From Mucor racemosus (lineage: Eukaryota > Mucoromycota > Mucoromycetes > Mucorales > Mucoraceae), in NCBI GenBank assembly GCA_027405735.1, contig JAPEHQ010000008.1, positions 248,001 through 312,000 of the forward strand: a DNA stretch of 64,000 bases, read 5' to 3'. The notes under the pieces were generated by a model. That model did no database searches and was not told where the DNA came from. It worked only from the letters and a program-made list of their open reading frames with translations. Position 1 is the first letter of the stretch. Each line of letters opens with the position of its first letter. A program made the position numbers and the translations under genes. Below, piece after piece: positions 1 to 11,927 of the stretch.

Positions 1-857
1 ATTACTAAGCCTGACTTTCCCTTTAGCCATATTTTGATCCAACTAAATCATTGAAATGTTAAACAGGCTTTACATGGTTGCAATAATAAACACAACTTAC
101 GAATATACCTGTTAATGCACGAAGTGATCTTAAATGAGAAATCTTTAATTTAGGTGATTTAACTGATTCTGCGACATCTCTTAATTCTACAAGACCATTT
201 GTTTTGATACCAAAATCACGGTATAATTTTAGACCATCGGCACCAATGTTAACACCACTCTTTAGCACTTGTTTATCTTCAAAGAAACGTTTTAATTCAC
301 TAGGAAAACCTGAAAATAAAAACCATATAAATCGTGTATTTTATAACCACTACTATTATATATTTACCCTGCATTCGACCGATTTGAAGTAATAATATGT
401 TGTTTGCTGAGCAGATTTGAACTAGGGATGTCTTTTTTTCAGATTGGCCTTTGACAAAGGTTGGGGGCCATTCCAAATCTACACCAAATATCTTTTCAGT
501 TTTTGTCAATTGTCTCAAACGATTATTTGCTTCATCCAAACTTCCAATGCAATCAACTTTATAGAAATTTGGATAAATCAAATCTGGTAAAGATTCCAAA
601 TAAGTTTTGAAGCGAGCATTGCTTTCATTTCTTTCTTCCATTTGCTTTTGTCGTTCTAACTTTAAGCGTTGTTTATCAATTGCTTTTTGGTCGATTTGTA
701 TGTTGGATTCTTGTAGTGGGTATGGTTTAGCATTTGGTGATAGTTTGCTGCTTTTATCATTCTTTTTCAAACTAGGTGTACTAATGTAATCATTTTTAAC
801 AAATCAAGTATAATCAAACTATACAATTTCTTACCTGGTTGACATTTCGGCTTTCAT
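1..857 (-). CDS. WRN-like 3'-5' exonuclease (DEDDy family), partial at left edge
   Basis: Exonuclease-domain protein of the RNase D/Werner-exonuclease fold, expected to trim nucleic-acid 3' ends with two metal ions. Exons read 835-857, 368-780, 101-309 and 1-42, separated by GT-AG introns of about 54-58 nt; the C-terminus lies outside the window. The start at 857 gives MKAEMSTS, which joins in frame to a lysine/glutamine-rich N-terminus. Motif I is FGVDLEWPP, carrying the Asp and Glu of the first DEDD element. Motif II is the stretch GVNIGADGLKLYRDFGI, with the Asp typical of WRN-type enzymes. The last exon ends in KGKVRLSN, matching the segment before the W-E-x-R-x-L-S-x-x-Q-x-x-YAA motif III, which is not visible here. 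No helicase domain is seen in this part. The family assignment is secure; whether it is the DNA- or RNA-directed member is not. Confidence 0.85.
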
Positions 858-1271
858 AGTAGTAACAGACACAAATTGAACACAAGATTTGGATAAATGA
901 TATCTATTGCACTGACTTATAAGTCTATTAGACAGTGATATCATAATCTTGAGAGAGAAGAAAGGAGGGAAAGGGGGACATAAGCAAGTATATGTAAGAT
1001 ATCAAATTTTACGCTGAATGTGACAGCTACATTAAGCCATTCAATCAAGGAATATGCATCTGCCTGCTGCAGTGATCCATTGTCAGAAAAGTGGCATTGA
1101 TATTGCAAGAGGACACAAATTGCATTATGAATGTTGAGGAACAAAAAATCAAGCATCAAAAAGCAAAGTTTCTGGCTACCTTTCATTATGAATTTATAGA
1201 AAAAAATAAACAATTTTGAATGAAAACAATTCTTTAAAATATTTTTTTTTAATTAAAAACTTCAAACTTCA
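858..1271. other. Intergenic stretch between exonuclease promoter and RBR 3' end
   Basis: This 414-nt stretch separates the exonuclease start from the 3' end of the upstream gene, which is on the same strand. A 90-codon minus-strand frame exists here, but its composition is not protein-like and it has no recognisable domain. It should contain the exonuclease promoter and the RBR terminator. No conserved site was recognised. Confidence 0.5.
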
Positions 1272-3239
1272 TTATTTCAATTCAACAAAGAAGGCCCATC
1301 TACCTTCTTGTAGACCCTTTGCTGTATCTTCCAGTAAAATTTCTCTTCTTTGCTTGACATATACAGTTTTATCTAATACAGCTTGTCTTAATTCTGAAAT
1401 CTTTTCGGGCTCCAATGGTTTTTCTAGCAATTCTGATAATTGTTCAGTTGCCATTTCCAAATCACGTTGGTTATCCTGAATTGTACGAATCAAGCATTAA
1501 CATGGCATTTGTTACATGTATACAGAAAAACTTACCTCGAATAATTCAGTTTCATTTGTTCTATCAAGATAAAAAGCAAATGCATATGTCCATTTTAAAG
1601 TAGTTCTACTTTGTACGGTTACATCTACTGCTTTTTTAAGGAATTGGACTTCAATCCATGAAAGATCGCTAGTTTGTTGCATTTCTTCCATTTTCTTTTC
1701 AGTTTTTTGATATAAATCTTGATCTAATTTAGCAGACTGTTCATGGTTTGCATAACGATTATAATACTAGACAGAAATATCAGCAAACGGTTTATGTATA
1801 ACCTAAATCTTCCCTTTCTTACATGAAGGTATCTTTCCAAACTGGCTCTAGATTGCGTTTGACTATCTCTTGCTTCTGAGCTACTCTTTTCATCAAATCT
1901 ATTACAAGTATACCAAGAAGTTCCATGCTCTGACCAAGGTCCTACAAGTATTTTTTGATTAAAACAAAGCAATCAAATAGCATATAGTAGATGATATTTT
2001 ACCCATACAAACCCAGCAGAACTCGTATCTACACTTTCTACATGTCATATGATTACAACCACCATTCTTTTCGATAGTTGAATGACATTTAGGGCATTCT
2101 TTCGTATGAGCTGATATCCAATTCGCTGTTTCTGAATCATCCTCGCATTTTTGTAACCATTTTTTAACCAATACACAAATACAAGGTTGATGATCATCTA
2201 AACCACAACCAAAGCAGAAACGACAAGTGCATTTACATTCTACCGTCGGTACAATAGAGGTTAAAGAAGTGCTTGGGACAGCACATTCAATAGCATATTC
2301 ACAATCAGGAGCAGGGCACCACCTTAAAAAGTCATTGTCATCCACAAATGTTCTGTTGAGTAATTCACGGTATTTAAGATTCGTGTCATTATCAACCAAC
2401 AATTCCACAGTTTTTTCATCTACAATTACGGCACAATCACTCTGAGGACATTGAATTCTTCGACTTTCACCTTCTTCTCTGATTTTTTGAACAAGATAAT
2501 GTGTGTAACATGTTCTGCAAAATCTATGCCCACATGAGACACTGATCGTTTCCATGTCAGGAGAATCATCGCAGCAAATATCGCACATAAATTCAGTACC
2601 TAGATCTCTGGCTAAAACAATCGCATGCTTTAAATCGGATACAGATGATACACCCGCTAATTTCAATACCTTTTCAGATGAATCCATGTATTGTTCAAAT
2701 AATTTTTCCTTGTTCCAACGAAAGTATCGCAGTAAAGTAGCGGCATCTTCCGTTGATAATCCTAATCAAAATTTATGTAAGTTTAGGAAAAAAAAAATAG
2801 ATTGCGGGTTGAAATCAATTTACCTAAAATAAGAGACACTTGTGATACTTCTTTATCTTGTTTACTCTTGAGATGAAGAGAACCAAGGACATTATATTCA
2901 ACTTGATAAGCTTTCTTTTGTTGCTTCTCTACAAAGACATCGTCGTTCACGTCGTCATTGCTATTATAGCCTTCACTTTCTATTTATTAAAAGTCTAAGT
3001 ATTTGTATCCATTATTTCAAAACATCTATAAATTCCGTTAATATCTGTAGATAATTTTCTGTGCAGCAAATATTTACATACCATTTCAATTTTACCACTC
3101 ATTGAACTTGCAAAGTCAGAGTCGTCTTCATACTATAATATTTTCAATGGATTTTGTAAATACGCAGAGCAAATCAAAAATCATGAAATATTAGTGTTAC
3201 TACCATGCATTCATCCTCGAAATCACTTTCAGAGCTCAT
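1272..3239 (-). CDS. Ariadne-type RBR E3 ubiquitin ligase
   Basis: RING-between-RING ligase of the Ariadne (ARIH1/Hel1) branch, which passes ubiquitin from an E2 through a catalytic cysteine in RING2 to substrate. The start at 3239 encodes MSSESDFEDEC, and about eight exons follow. The acidic N-terminus leads to a UBA-like region (YNVLGSLHLKSK, then TEDAATLLRYFRWNKEKL). RING1 begins CDICCDD and contains SVSCGHRFCRTCY. The IBR includes CTCRFCFGCGLDDHQPC. RING2 is CPKCHSTIEKNGGCNHMTC, with the Cys of GGCNHM in the catalytic position. The C-terminal Ariadne domain is spread over the last exons and includes a conserved-looking WTYAFAFYL segment, ending GRWAFFVELK. All expected parts are present and no break was seen. 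The Ariadne domain separates it from parkin- or HOIP-type RBRs. Confidence 0.92.
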
Positions 3240-4837
3240 GTTTGTTTTATATTTATATAGTTTTGTTGTTTTCTGCTAAGAAAAAAAGAATAGAAAAGAA
3301 AGGAAAGGAAAAAAAACCAAGTCAGTTTCTTTAAGCAAAAAAAAAGAAAGGAGGAGTTGTTGTTTTGCTGTGTTATGTCTGTATTTATGTAGTGTATTCT
3401 GTGGACCAATAAACTGAAGGGATTATTCTCTTGAAAAAGTTAGTATCAACGTTACAAGCTGTAAGTATATATTACAAATATACTTTGGGGAATGCTTTCT
3501 GTCCAATATTTACTTAAAATATACATGCCATTAATACAACCATTGATTATTAAGGGGCTCCGTCAATCAGTTAAACGCAAGGAGTCGGCTGTAAAAATCA
3601 TTAATGCTTATGTAAGAAAAAGCAAGTTCGGGCAATTTAATCGCTTCAGAACAAAATATACTCGTACCAATTTATAAAGTACTGATCAATGTATAATTTG
3701 TTAGTATACAAGCTGTAGTTTCCTTGACTGGGAGTCTAATCAGACTGGACCCCATTATTCTCAGGAGACCAGTTACTTTTCTGAAAACTAATAATAAAAT
3801 CATGCAAAAAATCACAGATTTAAACCCTACATGTTATCCAAATAATGGAATGCATATTCTCTGTTCAAGGAAAACCTTCAATGTAGATTTTTTTAATAGA
3901 ACAATCACATTGTTAAATGCATTTATGGTTGACAAGAAGAATATAAAAAGTATGGTTAATGCCTTTTGATATACTTTGATTGGCATATTTGGATCACTTG
4001 CGATCCTTTCAATCCTCTAAAGCGTACTAAACAAATACTATTGTCCAATAGACTTTTTAACAGAGTTTCTATATGCATTTTCCTTCAGGTTATGTCTTCT
4101 AAGCTTTGACTTTGTCGATAACCTCAAATTTTGATAATTTCCAGTTCTACTATTCAAAGGCGGGATGTCTCTTAATGTGTTAGCCGTACTTTATGTTTAT
4201 TATACAACATTATACTTCCTCATTTTGTAGCTACTCTTGCGCGAATAAATCCAATTATTATAAATTGCGCGATATTTTATAAAGACATTGGTAAATGTAC
4301 GTTGGCAGACATTTCATGAATCTGATGCCATTGGTAAGTAACTTTAATTTATATCCTTATTTATTATCGTTGCCTTCGTCACATTATATTACTCTGAGAA
4401 ATGCAATTGATATCTCTACAAATTTTAGAGATCATAATTAATAGCATAATAATAAAGTGTACATAACAGCAATTTACTGTACGATGTCTATTCAATAAAA
4501 ATTAAATTTCTTGTGGAAATTCTATCTCTAATGACAGTATTCCCCAGAATTATGAAATTGAATCTTCAGCAAACGCTGTCGCAATACTATATACATACTT
4601 TGTATAAACAATGTATATCGAGAAATTATTTTTAGAGTTAGTGAGAAGATGTAGCGTTGCTGCCGAGCCAGATTTTACCAGCCAAGTTTACTAGTATAAG
4701 CTCATCTTGAGAAAATTCTTAATTGCTACACTCTATGGTCGACAGCCCGTTTTGACTTGTATTTTGTAATACTTTTGGAAAAAGCTACACTCTTCAAGTT
4801 AAAATGGATTTTGATAATTTCTTTGTAGGTACCTACT
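3240..4837. other. Gene-free AT-rich stretch
   Basis: The first 200 nt (polypurine runs near 3275-3350) are probably the 5' untranslated region and promoter of the RBR gene. Short plus-strand frames at 3492-3677 (61 codons) and 3724-3969 (81 codons) have no recognisable domain, no intron structure and no visible homologue in the window. I see no gene here. Confidence 0.5.
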
Positions 4838-6080
4838 GGAGTAACATTTGAATTTTTGAAAACTCAATTTTCATAGTTTCAATTTTCAAAATAGGAGCGT
4901 GCCTTATTTCTACAACTAACCACTAACCTCGGACAAAGCACTTTTTAAAATACATCTTGGACACTGCTAAATAGATATGAATTGGTCGCATTATGTTATC
5001 TGCTTCTAATTTTATTTATATCTCACAAAAACTCAAAAACGCGTAAAATATACCACTTTTTTCTTAAAACTGGGTCCAAGTTTTCATCGCTATGCAACTT
5101 TTTTTTTCACTAAATAACACCAGGATAAAATTATATGCCAATGTACCTGAGATGTTTACCTTTAATCTAAAAACAAGTATCCGGAAATATCCTATCTTTT
5201 ACAATTGATATTAATTTTTGTGCTAATGTTTCAGATTTTTACGCGTATTTCACTGCTAAAGAATTGAAACTTTGGGGCTTCATATCTTTAGAAATAATTA
5301 AGCTATACTAACACTTTCTAATAATAAAACTTACTTGTTTTAAAGTGCTCTATAACATATTTAAGTATAAAAAAATTATGAGCACTTTTATTTTTTTTTC
5401 ATTTTTTTGGCATTTTTATAGTAGATTTCAAGATATTTGTTAAATTGAGTAGTAGTTGTTTTTTTACTCATGTCATCAAGCTCGTTGAGCTCTCTCGGAC
5501 CCAATTTAAAGTTTTTCAAAATATTGATTTTTCGTGGAGATATCTTCAAAAAGGTGTACAAAAAGGTACCTTCATTTCTAGCTTCCATTTTTCCCTTATA
5601 TACCCTCATCCCAAATTCTGAATCTGAAAAAATTTGGACAAAAATCTTGTTTTCTCTACCAAAAATGCAGCTAGAAGGTTCCGCAATAGCGCAATCGATA
5701 GATAATTGTTTTGCGCATCATTTCAATTACTTAAATGTTGAATATGTTTATCAAAATTAATGTGTATCTTCAAAAAACCTCCAAAATTTCAATTACATTT
5801 TACACAAAATTTAATGTGAAATGTTTGTCTGAAATTTTTTTAGATAGATGCAGAATTTAAAACTGTACAAAAGCTATTTAGTATACTAGGTCGACTTACT
5901 TTGCGGCTCATGAGCCATTAAACGATTTTGTTTTTTTTAATCATTTTTCATTGATTTCAACAAATAAATTTTGAAACGCAGTTAGCATAGACTGTAAGCT
6001 GTATTGTGAACTATTATTTTGGTTATCTCGACGAAAAATCAATATTTTTCACTGAAATAAAAAATGCAGAGTAGCTTTGA
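4838..6080 (+). repeat. Dispersed repeat R1, copy 1 (about 1.24 kb, non-coding)
   Basis: This segment aligns along its whole length with the reverse complement of about 37400-38636. Shared landmarks in order are AAAATAGGAGCGTGCC, CTCAAAAACGCGTAAAAT, TTAAAGTGCTCTATAACAT, GCTCTCTCGGACCCAATTTA, CCTTATATACCCTCATCCCA and CGTTTAATGGCTGATGAGC-like ends. Divergence looks like roughly 15 percent by eye. Frames of 73-96 codons on either strand are not conserved as proteins. No terminal inverted repeat or target duplication could be defined. It behaves like a non-autonomous element or old duplication. Confidence 0.8.
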
Positions 6081-6552
6081 GTTGGACTTATCTTGTGAAC
6101 ACAAAAATATTACACAACAAAGCTTTATTCGCTGAAAGCATTCAAAAAAGCGCTGGAAGCAGCAGGAACTGTTGAAATTTAGATTTATTGCACATGTTGC
6201 AAGATTACCTTGTTTGTAGGTGCCAGAAGCATATCTTTTAGTAAAGAACCTCTTAATTCAAGTATAATCTTTCAATTTGGCAATTAATTTCAAGTCAGTG
6301 TGCTTAGAATTATTTGATATTGAAAGCCTAATAGCTACCATATATATCAAATCACCTCTTTAAAAATTAAAAAAAAAGAGTTCATTAGGCATTAGACAAT
6401 TCAAATTAATCTCGTTGACAATGGCCCATCTGAGTATTTCAAAATATGCACCTCACAGCATCAAGGTGAAAAAGCAATAATAAAAAAATACGCCAATTTT
6501 ACTTGATCAAGATAAACATTAATAAAATAATAATACAACTAAGTTTTCTGTC

Positions 6553-9500
6553 CTAGGATTGAAGTGATTTCAACAATTGAGATATAAACTTTTCACGCTT
6601 TTCTTTAGCTACAACGGGATTACGTTCCTTGAAATCAATAGGTGCTCTTAACAAGACAGTGAACATTTCGACTATAGATATTTTGTTAGTATTACTCATA
6701 TTTACGCTTATTGGTTAACTTACTGATGCGACTCTCTCTTTGTTTCTTAACTGCAGCAGGTGCTTTATCGATTGCCTGTCTCAAGAACATACCAATATAC
6801 AAAAGAACATTTCGATGGAAAGGAGGGAGAGATTCCTTAAGCTTTTGTATATTTACAAGGTTAATAAATGATAAATAGAATCCAATAAAAAACTTACAAT
6901 ATTCATTGCTTCAATGGATTCTGAAGCCTCTAATGCTCGCTCATACATGTTAGTTGTGATAATAGGCTCGGGTAAGCATTCCAAAAATGCAACCAAGACA
7001 TCAATCATCGAATTGGCGCTAATAGCTTCTTTCCCAAGTTTATCATTATCTAAACTCAATTCCGAAAGTGTACTCTTGACATCAAATAGTTCATCACTTT
7101 CATCTGCTTGTTGAGTACTTATAGGTTCCACATTATCACCAGTAGTAGGTTCACCTCCTAATAACACATTTGTATCAAACTGTTCTCCATTATCCAAGCA
7201 TTTTCGGATATATGTTGATACAATAAGATCACCATGCTCCAAAAATAAAGATTCCTATACAAAAGTGTTAGATTATATAAATTGAATCATTTTTCTATTA
7301 TTTACAATTTTAAACATGTTGGCATTCCACAAAAAGTTCATCACCTTCCACAATTCCTTTGGTAAATCAATTTGGTTTAATACTGGTGAAGGAGGTTGTT
7401 GAGGGTTGTTGGGATTAGCAGGTTTAGCTCTCTGCAAATTCTTGGCAGCGGCTTCACTAATGGGTACAGCCATCTCTGACAATTGCTCCAAAGGCACACC
7501 GAAGCAAGTAGGTATATAGTCACCAGCTACAGAAATGAAGAAATCCTTGCTATTTTCCAGACGAAGAATAAGGATTTCGTCCATATTTTCCTGCCCTCGA
7601 TTTAATGGTGCTGAAATGGTGGGATCAATAGTAACCTCAAAGCGAATAACTACATTCTCACCAGGAGCTACAACACCAGATAAAGGTGTAACTTGGAGCC
7701 AAGGAGGTAGAATAATACCGTTCGTATCTTTTGGCAAGAATTTGAATACTGTCAACACAGTACCTGTATTTTTCAAAATGACATTTTGTTCCTTATATTC
7801 CATAAATTGTACTTTGCCAAAGTCAACAAATGAAGAAGAGATTTCACCACGAGGTTGATCGTCTTGATTCTCTTTGAGTTGTTTGACTAATTTCTCTTGT
7901 GTTTGCTTCTGGAGTCGACTATCAATCTTGCGAACATTCAATTCCAAAAGAGCTCTGACAGGCTTATGATCACTCATCATCATTTCCATGCAGTTTTTAT
8001 AACTCTTCAATTCTAAACTTTGTTTGGTAGCACCTTTTCTATCCTTTTTCCACAAGATACGATCTGTCCAAGAAGGGGCTCGTCGCTTTTCACTAGTATC
8101 ATATTGATTAGTGCCTGCATCATATTTGTAAGTAGGTGGAAATGTAATTGGCCCTTCATCAAACATTTGGAAAGTTCTGCCTGCATTGCGTTCAATGGAT
8201 AATTGATCATAATCTAATAAAACCTCTAATCTATCCTGTCGAAGCCAGTTTTTAATAACTGCTTCATTCAAGTTGACTCGATAGTTCAAATCTCCACACC
8301 AGATCAAAAAACTAGAATATGTATAAGTCTTGTAATATTGGTATTGCCATTTATTCGTACTTACTCATTATGAAAAATAGATGCTTCTGTTGTCCAATCT
8401 CTAACGACGTTATTAGCTTCTACAAATGAAACACCTTCATCACCACCATCATTCCAAGAATAAGAAACATATTTAGTCAAAGGATCAGGTCTTTGAGGAA
8501 ACACTAATCTCTTTGATAATTCAGTGAAATCTTGGTTTCTTTTCTCGGTTTTATCAGTGAATGCTGCTAAATGACTAGTGACAAAACAAAGATAACTATC
8601 GTGAAATCGAAAGCGAACCGAAATACCACCTTTATTACCCTACAAAAGCATTAACAGACATTCTGTAGCATATTCTTTTTTCAATTTACCATCAAATTCA
8701 TTAATCCCACACCAGCATACGTGCTAGTAACCTCTGAAATAAATGGTCGATGATTTTTCTTTGCAATGACAATCATAAGCATGGTTACTAATTGCTTGGA
8801 ATCTACTCTGTAATAGTCTTTTCCGCCATCTTTGAGTGATTCGATGATTGCTTTTACCCAAGCGTTTTCTTTTGCTGGATCATATCGGATGTAGGCTTCA
8901 GTATTTGTTTCCATCTCTTGAAGGCTATAGACATTGGTTTTATTAGGAATAATCCTTAAATTTGTAATATATTAGAGTGCTTACCCAATAATGTAAAAAT
9001 CAGGATCAAATGGAGTATCATCATCTGATGTAAGTGTTCCTTGAAGCCAATTCTTCAAAGAAGATGTTGGTAAACTACCATGAACATTCCATGTACCTAC
9101 AAAAGCACTACAAAACAGTTTAGTAGTTGTGGATAAATCACAATTTTGTCATTTTTTTTACTTTGTTTTTTGCCAATTGACAAATTCATCTTCTTTTTTC
9201 ATCAATTGTGCATTAATCCAATGATCTTTTGCTGCTTCAAATGTAATTTTTCGTTCTTTTGGTGCATTGACAGTCCTTGTACGTTTAAGATTGATTTTAG
9301 CAATTGTTTCTGCTCTTTGAAGTGGCAAAACGTAACGAATACAACTTGCTCCTAAATCATCAGTTGCTGGCAAAGAATTGGCTCTAGAAGGTAGTGATTT
9401 TTTTGATTTTTGGTCTATATGAATGCAAATGTGTCACACAAAAATAAGGATATTTATGGGAGTATTTAGTCATTACCACCATATTTAGAATAATGCTTTG

Positions 9501-10248
9501 TCCACTCATGGGAACTATCATTCGTAGAATCAACTTTTGCGTTGGATTTAAGCTGCTTAATTTGATTCAGCATGTCAGACATGATGGTTTTCTCTGAGAA
9601 AATAACACTGGCGGAGTCTTGTTTAGCTGAAAATGTAACAAGGAGATCTTTATTTTCGACATATTTGCATTAACAATAGAAACTTTAATCATTATATAAA
9701 TTAAATACAACAAACCTGACTTGCTACTACCGGGTGAATTGGATTGAGCTAGGAATAGCAGTTAGTCAATGTGTATGCTTTTGTATAGATGCAAATATCG
9801 AATTTACCAATATCAATCTTCAAATCTGAATAAACAGGAATAATTTTTAATACAATTGGTGGCATTGATGGTGTTTGAGACTCTTCAAACAAGATCAAAC
9901 TAGAGGATAAAGTTTAATTTTAATACTAGTTTAGCTATTTTTATGCTAATTTTACCAAGATTCTGTATCTGAATGCACTACAGCAGCTAGTAAACCTTGA
10001 ATATGCTTATTTAATTTGCCATCTACTATTTTAACTTGAGAGTAGTATTAATAAATAAAAGGTTAAGGACATATACTAAAAGCAAATGACACGAAAATAT
10101 GTATCTCAACGTCCATGCACTGTTGCCATGGCAACTAAAATGGTTACTATGGCAACACCATGATATATAAAAAGGATATAATTTGAGCTTTATCTGGAGC
10201 ATTCACCAGGCCATCTACTACACTGTTTCTTTTCTTTAAATTTGACAT
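6553..10248 (-). CDS. OCRL-type inositol polyphosphate 5-phosphatase with ASH and RhoGAP-like domains
   Basis: Type II inositol 5-phosphatase (OCRL/INPP5B class), removing the 5-phosphate of PI(4,5)P2 and related lipids on endosomal and Golgi membranes. Reading minus: an N-terminal PH-like segment (KLNKHIQGLLAAVV, SLILFEESQTPS), then the catalytic domain with motif WCGDLNYRVN and motif RRAPSWTDRILWK followed by SDHKPV. Next comes an ASH domain (FVDFGKVQFMEYKEQ through RFEVTID), then a RhoGAP-like domain (PKELWKVMNFLW, LECLPEPIITTNMYERAL, EMFTVLLRAPIDF) ending at the TAG at 6553-6555. Where active RhoGAPs carry the catalytic arginine, this protein reads ESLFLEHG, so the GAP domain is predicted inactive, as in human OCRL. 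About 12 exons. The 5' end is uncertain: an ATG at 10248 (MSNLKKRN) is the best candidate, but the junction to the exon near 10030 is not resolved. Confidence 0.85.
10122..10135. promoter_or_regulatory. Perfect palindromic X-box (RFX-type site)
   Basis: GTTGCCATGGCAAC is a full 14-bp palindrome matching the classic RFX-family X-box. It lies in the divergent promoter between the OCRL-like gene and the Arp9-like gene, just upstream of a plus-strand TATA element (10164-10175). Confidence 0.65.
10143..10156. promoter_or_regulatory. Second X-box-like site, 21 bp from the first
   Basis: GTTACTATGGCAAC fits the RFX consensus of two half-sites, GTNRCC-like and RGYAAC. Its centre is 21 bp from that of the first site, about two helical turns, so both lie on the same DNA face. 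This is sequence inference only. Confidence 0.55.
10164..10175 (+). promoter_or_regulatory. TATA element
   Basis: TATATAAAAAGG reads as a TATA box on the plus strand just downstream of the two X-boxes. It would place a plus-strand transcript start near 10195-10210, upstream of the 85-codon frame at 10259 and of the Arp9-like start at 10540. Confidence 0.45.
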
Positions 10249-10258
10249 TTCCTCCTAT

Positions 10259-10516
10259 ATGAGAAAGTGTTTTGATAAAAAAAGAGAAGAAACAAAAAAA
10301 AAAGTAAAAAAGTGCGGGTGTTGCAGTTTAGTTTCGCCATGTTATTTTCACTTTGGGGTGCTACATGTGGATATTTACATCCAAACAAATCTCGGTGGAT
10401 TTATTAACCGCATCAGCGGCTACCATGATGCCCTTTTGATCAATTGGGATGGTGACTATTTTACAGCTAAACCCCCATCTTGGCACAAGAGATTTTTTCT
10501 GTTGGAACGCGTTTAA
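10259..10516 (+). CDS. Possible upstream ORF in the Arp9-like leader (85 codons)
   Basis: An open frame of 85 codons starts 84 nt after the plus-strand TATA element and stops 24 nt before the Arp9-like ATG. The N-terminus is lysine-rich (KKREETKKKVKKCG), followed by a mixed sequence ending SWHKRFFLLERV. No domain was recognised. If transcribed from the TATA above, it would be a long upstream ORF able to reduce translation of the main ORF. It may instead be a chance frame in the leader. Confidence 0.25.
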   Translation: MRKCFDKKREETKKKVKKCGCCSLVSPCYFHFGVLHVDIYIQTNLGGFINRISGYHDALLINWDGDYFTAKPPSWHKRFFLLERV

Positions 10517-10539
10517 GGTGAACCAGAACATTTATTATC

Positions 10540-11927
10540 ATGTCTATCGCACTCCGAGAAGAAAACTTTGTTGTTATCAATGTTGGATCTACCACCACAA
10601 CTGCTGGTATTGGAATGCACGATACTAATAAGCCTCCCAGTGTGGTAAGATGGATAAAAATGTATTTAAAAATTTAAATTAAAAAGATTTCAGATTGTCA
10701 ATATGGCAGATTTCAATTATCCCATCAAAAACAATGTCATTGTCAACTGGAAAGACCTTGAGGAGTGCTGGCATCATATTCTCTTTAAAGAACTCAACCT
10801 TAAGAAATCACGTAATGAGAGTCCAGTATTAATTGCTGTCCCTGTTCAATGGACAAAGTTAGAACAAGAACGTATCACTCAAATCTTCTTTGAAAGTTTC
10901 AATGTACCTGGTGTATATATTGCACCTCAACCTCTTTTGACATTGTTTGGTTGTGGAGCTGTTTCTGGAATGGTTGTTGATATTGGAAGTGAAAATACAG
11001 GTATGCATTTAATTGTCTAGTTAATGTAGATCATACTAACATTTATCATACAGATGTTAATATCATTGTTGACAGTAATGTCCAATCTCAATCTAACTTT
11101 TCTGTTCCAATTGGAGGAAATCACTTTGATACATACTTTTTAGAATCGCTAAAAAAAGACAGCAAACTCGTTGAGCAATTTAAAAACACTGATTTAGAAT
11201 TAAATTTGGAATTTGCTAAATTTGTTCGTGAATTGCCTGGTGTTTGTAATGTATCTGTTGGTCACGAATTAGCTGATAATATGTTGGCAGCTGAATTGTC
11301 AAATGCAATGGAAGAATTACCTACAGAATCAACCGAGGAATTAATAGATGAGGATAACCCAAAAAAGATGGAAGACGAAGATGTGGGCGATGTACCTGAA
11401 AATGTCGAAATAGAATACAAACAACACAAATTTAACATTGGCCCTTACCGACATGATTGTATGGATCCTTTGTTTAATCCTGAATTATTGAATATAGATA
11501 CTCCTTCACTTCCAGAGGCAATGCGATTATCTGCTATGAATTGTGAACCACCAGAAATCAGACCTAGACTTTGGGAAAACATCACTGTCGCAGGTGGTTG
11601 TTGCATGATTGCAGGAATTACAAAACGTATCAAAACTGAAGTACAGTTATTCTTGCCTCATTCAGATAATGCAGGTGACACACAACCTCGTCAATTAAAC
11701 TTTCTCAGAATACCAGATTATTTCACTGTGCTCAAAGATAAACAATATCAACAATATTCTACTTGGTTAGGGGCTGAAATCGTCGCCAAGGTAAGCACTT
11801 TTATGATACTTTAATCAAATTAAACTAACACAAATATTAGCTTGTATTTATTGATGCAAAGAATTATATCAGTAAAGTAGATTATAACGAATCTGGTCCT
11901 TCTGTGGTTCATACAAAAACATACTAA
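10540..11927 (+). CDS. Actin-related protein, Arp9-like (SWI/SNF-RSC type)
   Basis: Divergent member of the actin fold, 411 aa. Exons are 10540-10644, 10694-11000, 11054-11790 and 11841-11927. The N-terminus (MSIALREENFVVINVGSTTTTAGIG) resembles the phosphate-1 loop region of Arp9 rather than of actin. The segment FFESFNVPGVYIAPQPLLTLF, then VVDIGSEN, matches the actin strand carrying the second nucleotide loop. A later glycine-rich stretch, VAGGCCMIAGI, matches the adenosine-loop region. The C-terminus, GAEIVAKLVFIDAKNY then YNESGPSVVH, is clearly derived from actin's WI-x-K-x-E-Y-x-E-x-GP-x-IVH ending. An acidic insertion (about residues 200-235) replaces part of subdomain 4. The family is sure; Arp9 against other nuclear Arps is a judgement from N-terminal pattern and length. 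Confidence 0.75.

Noticed and set aside
3492..3969. Two short basic frames after the RBR gene
   Set aside because: No domain, no homologue in the window, no splice structure; probably chance frames.
5388..5760. Small overlapping frames within R1 that have relatives in the inverted copy
   Set aside because: Lengths, starts and strands differ between copies while the DNA similarity is even across the repeat, so they are not selected proteins.
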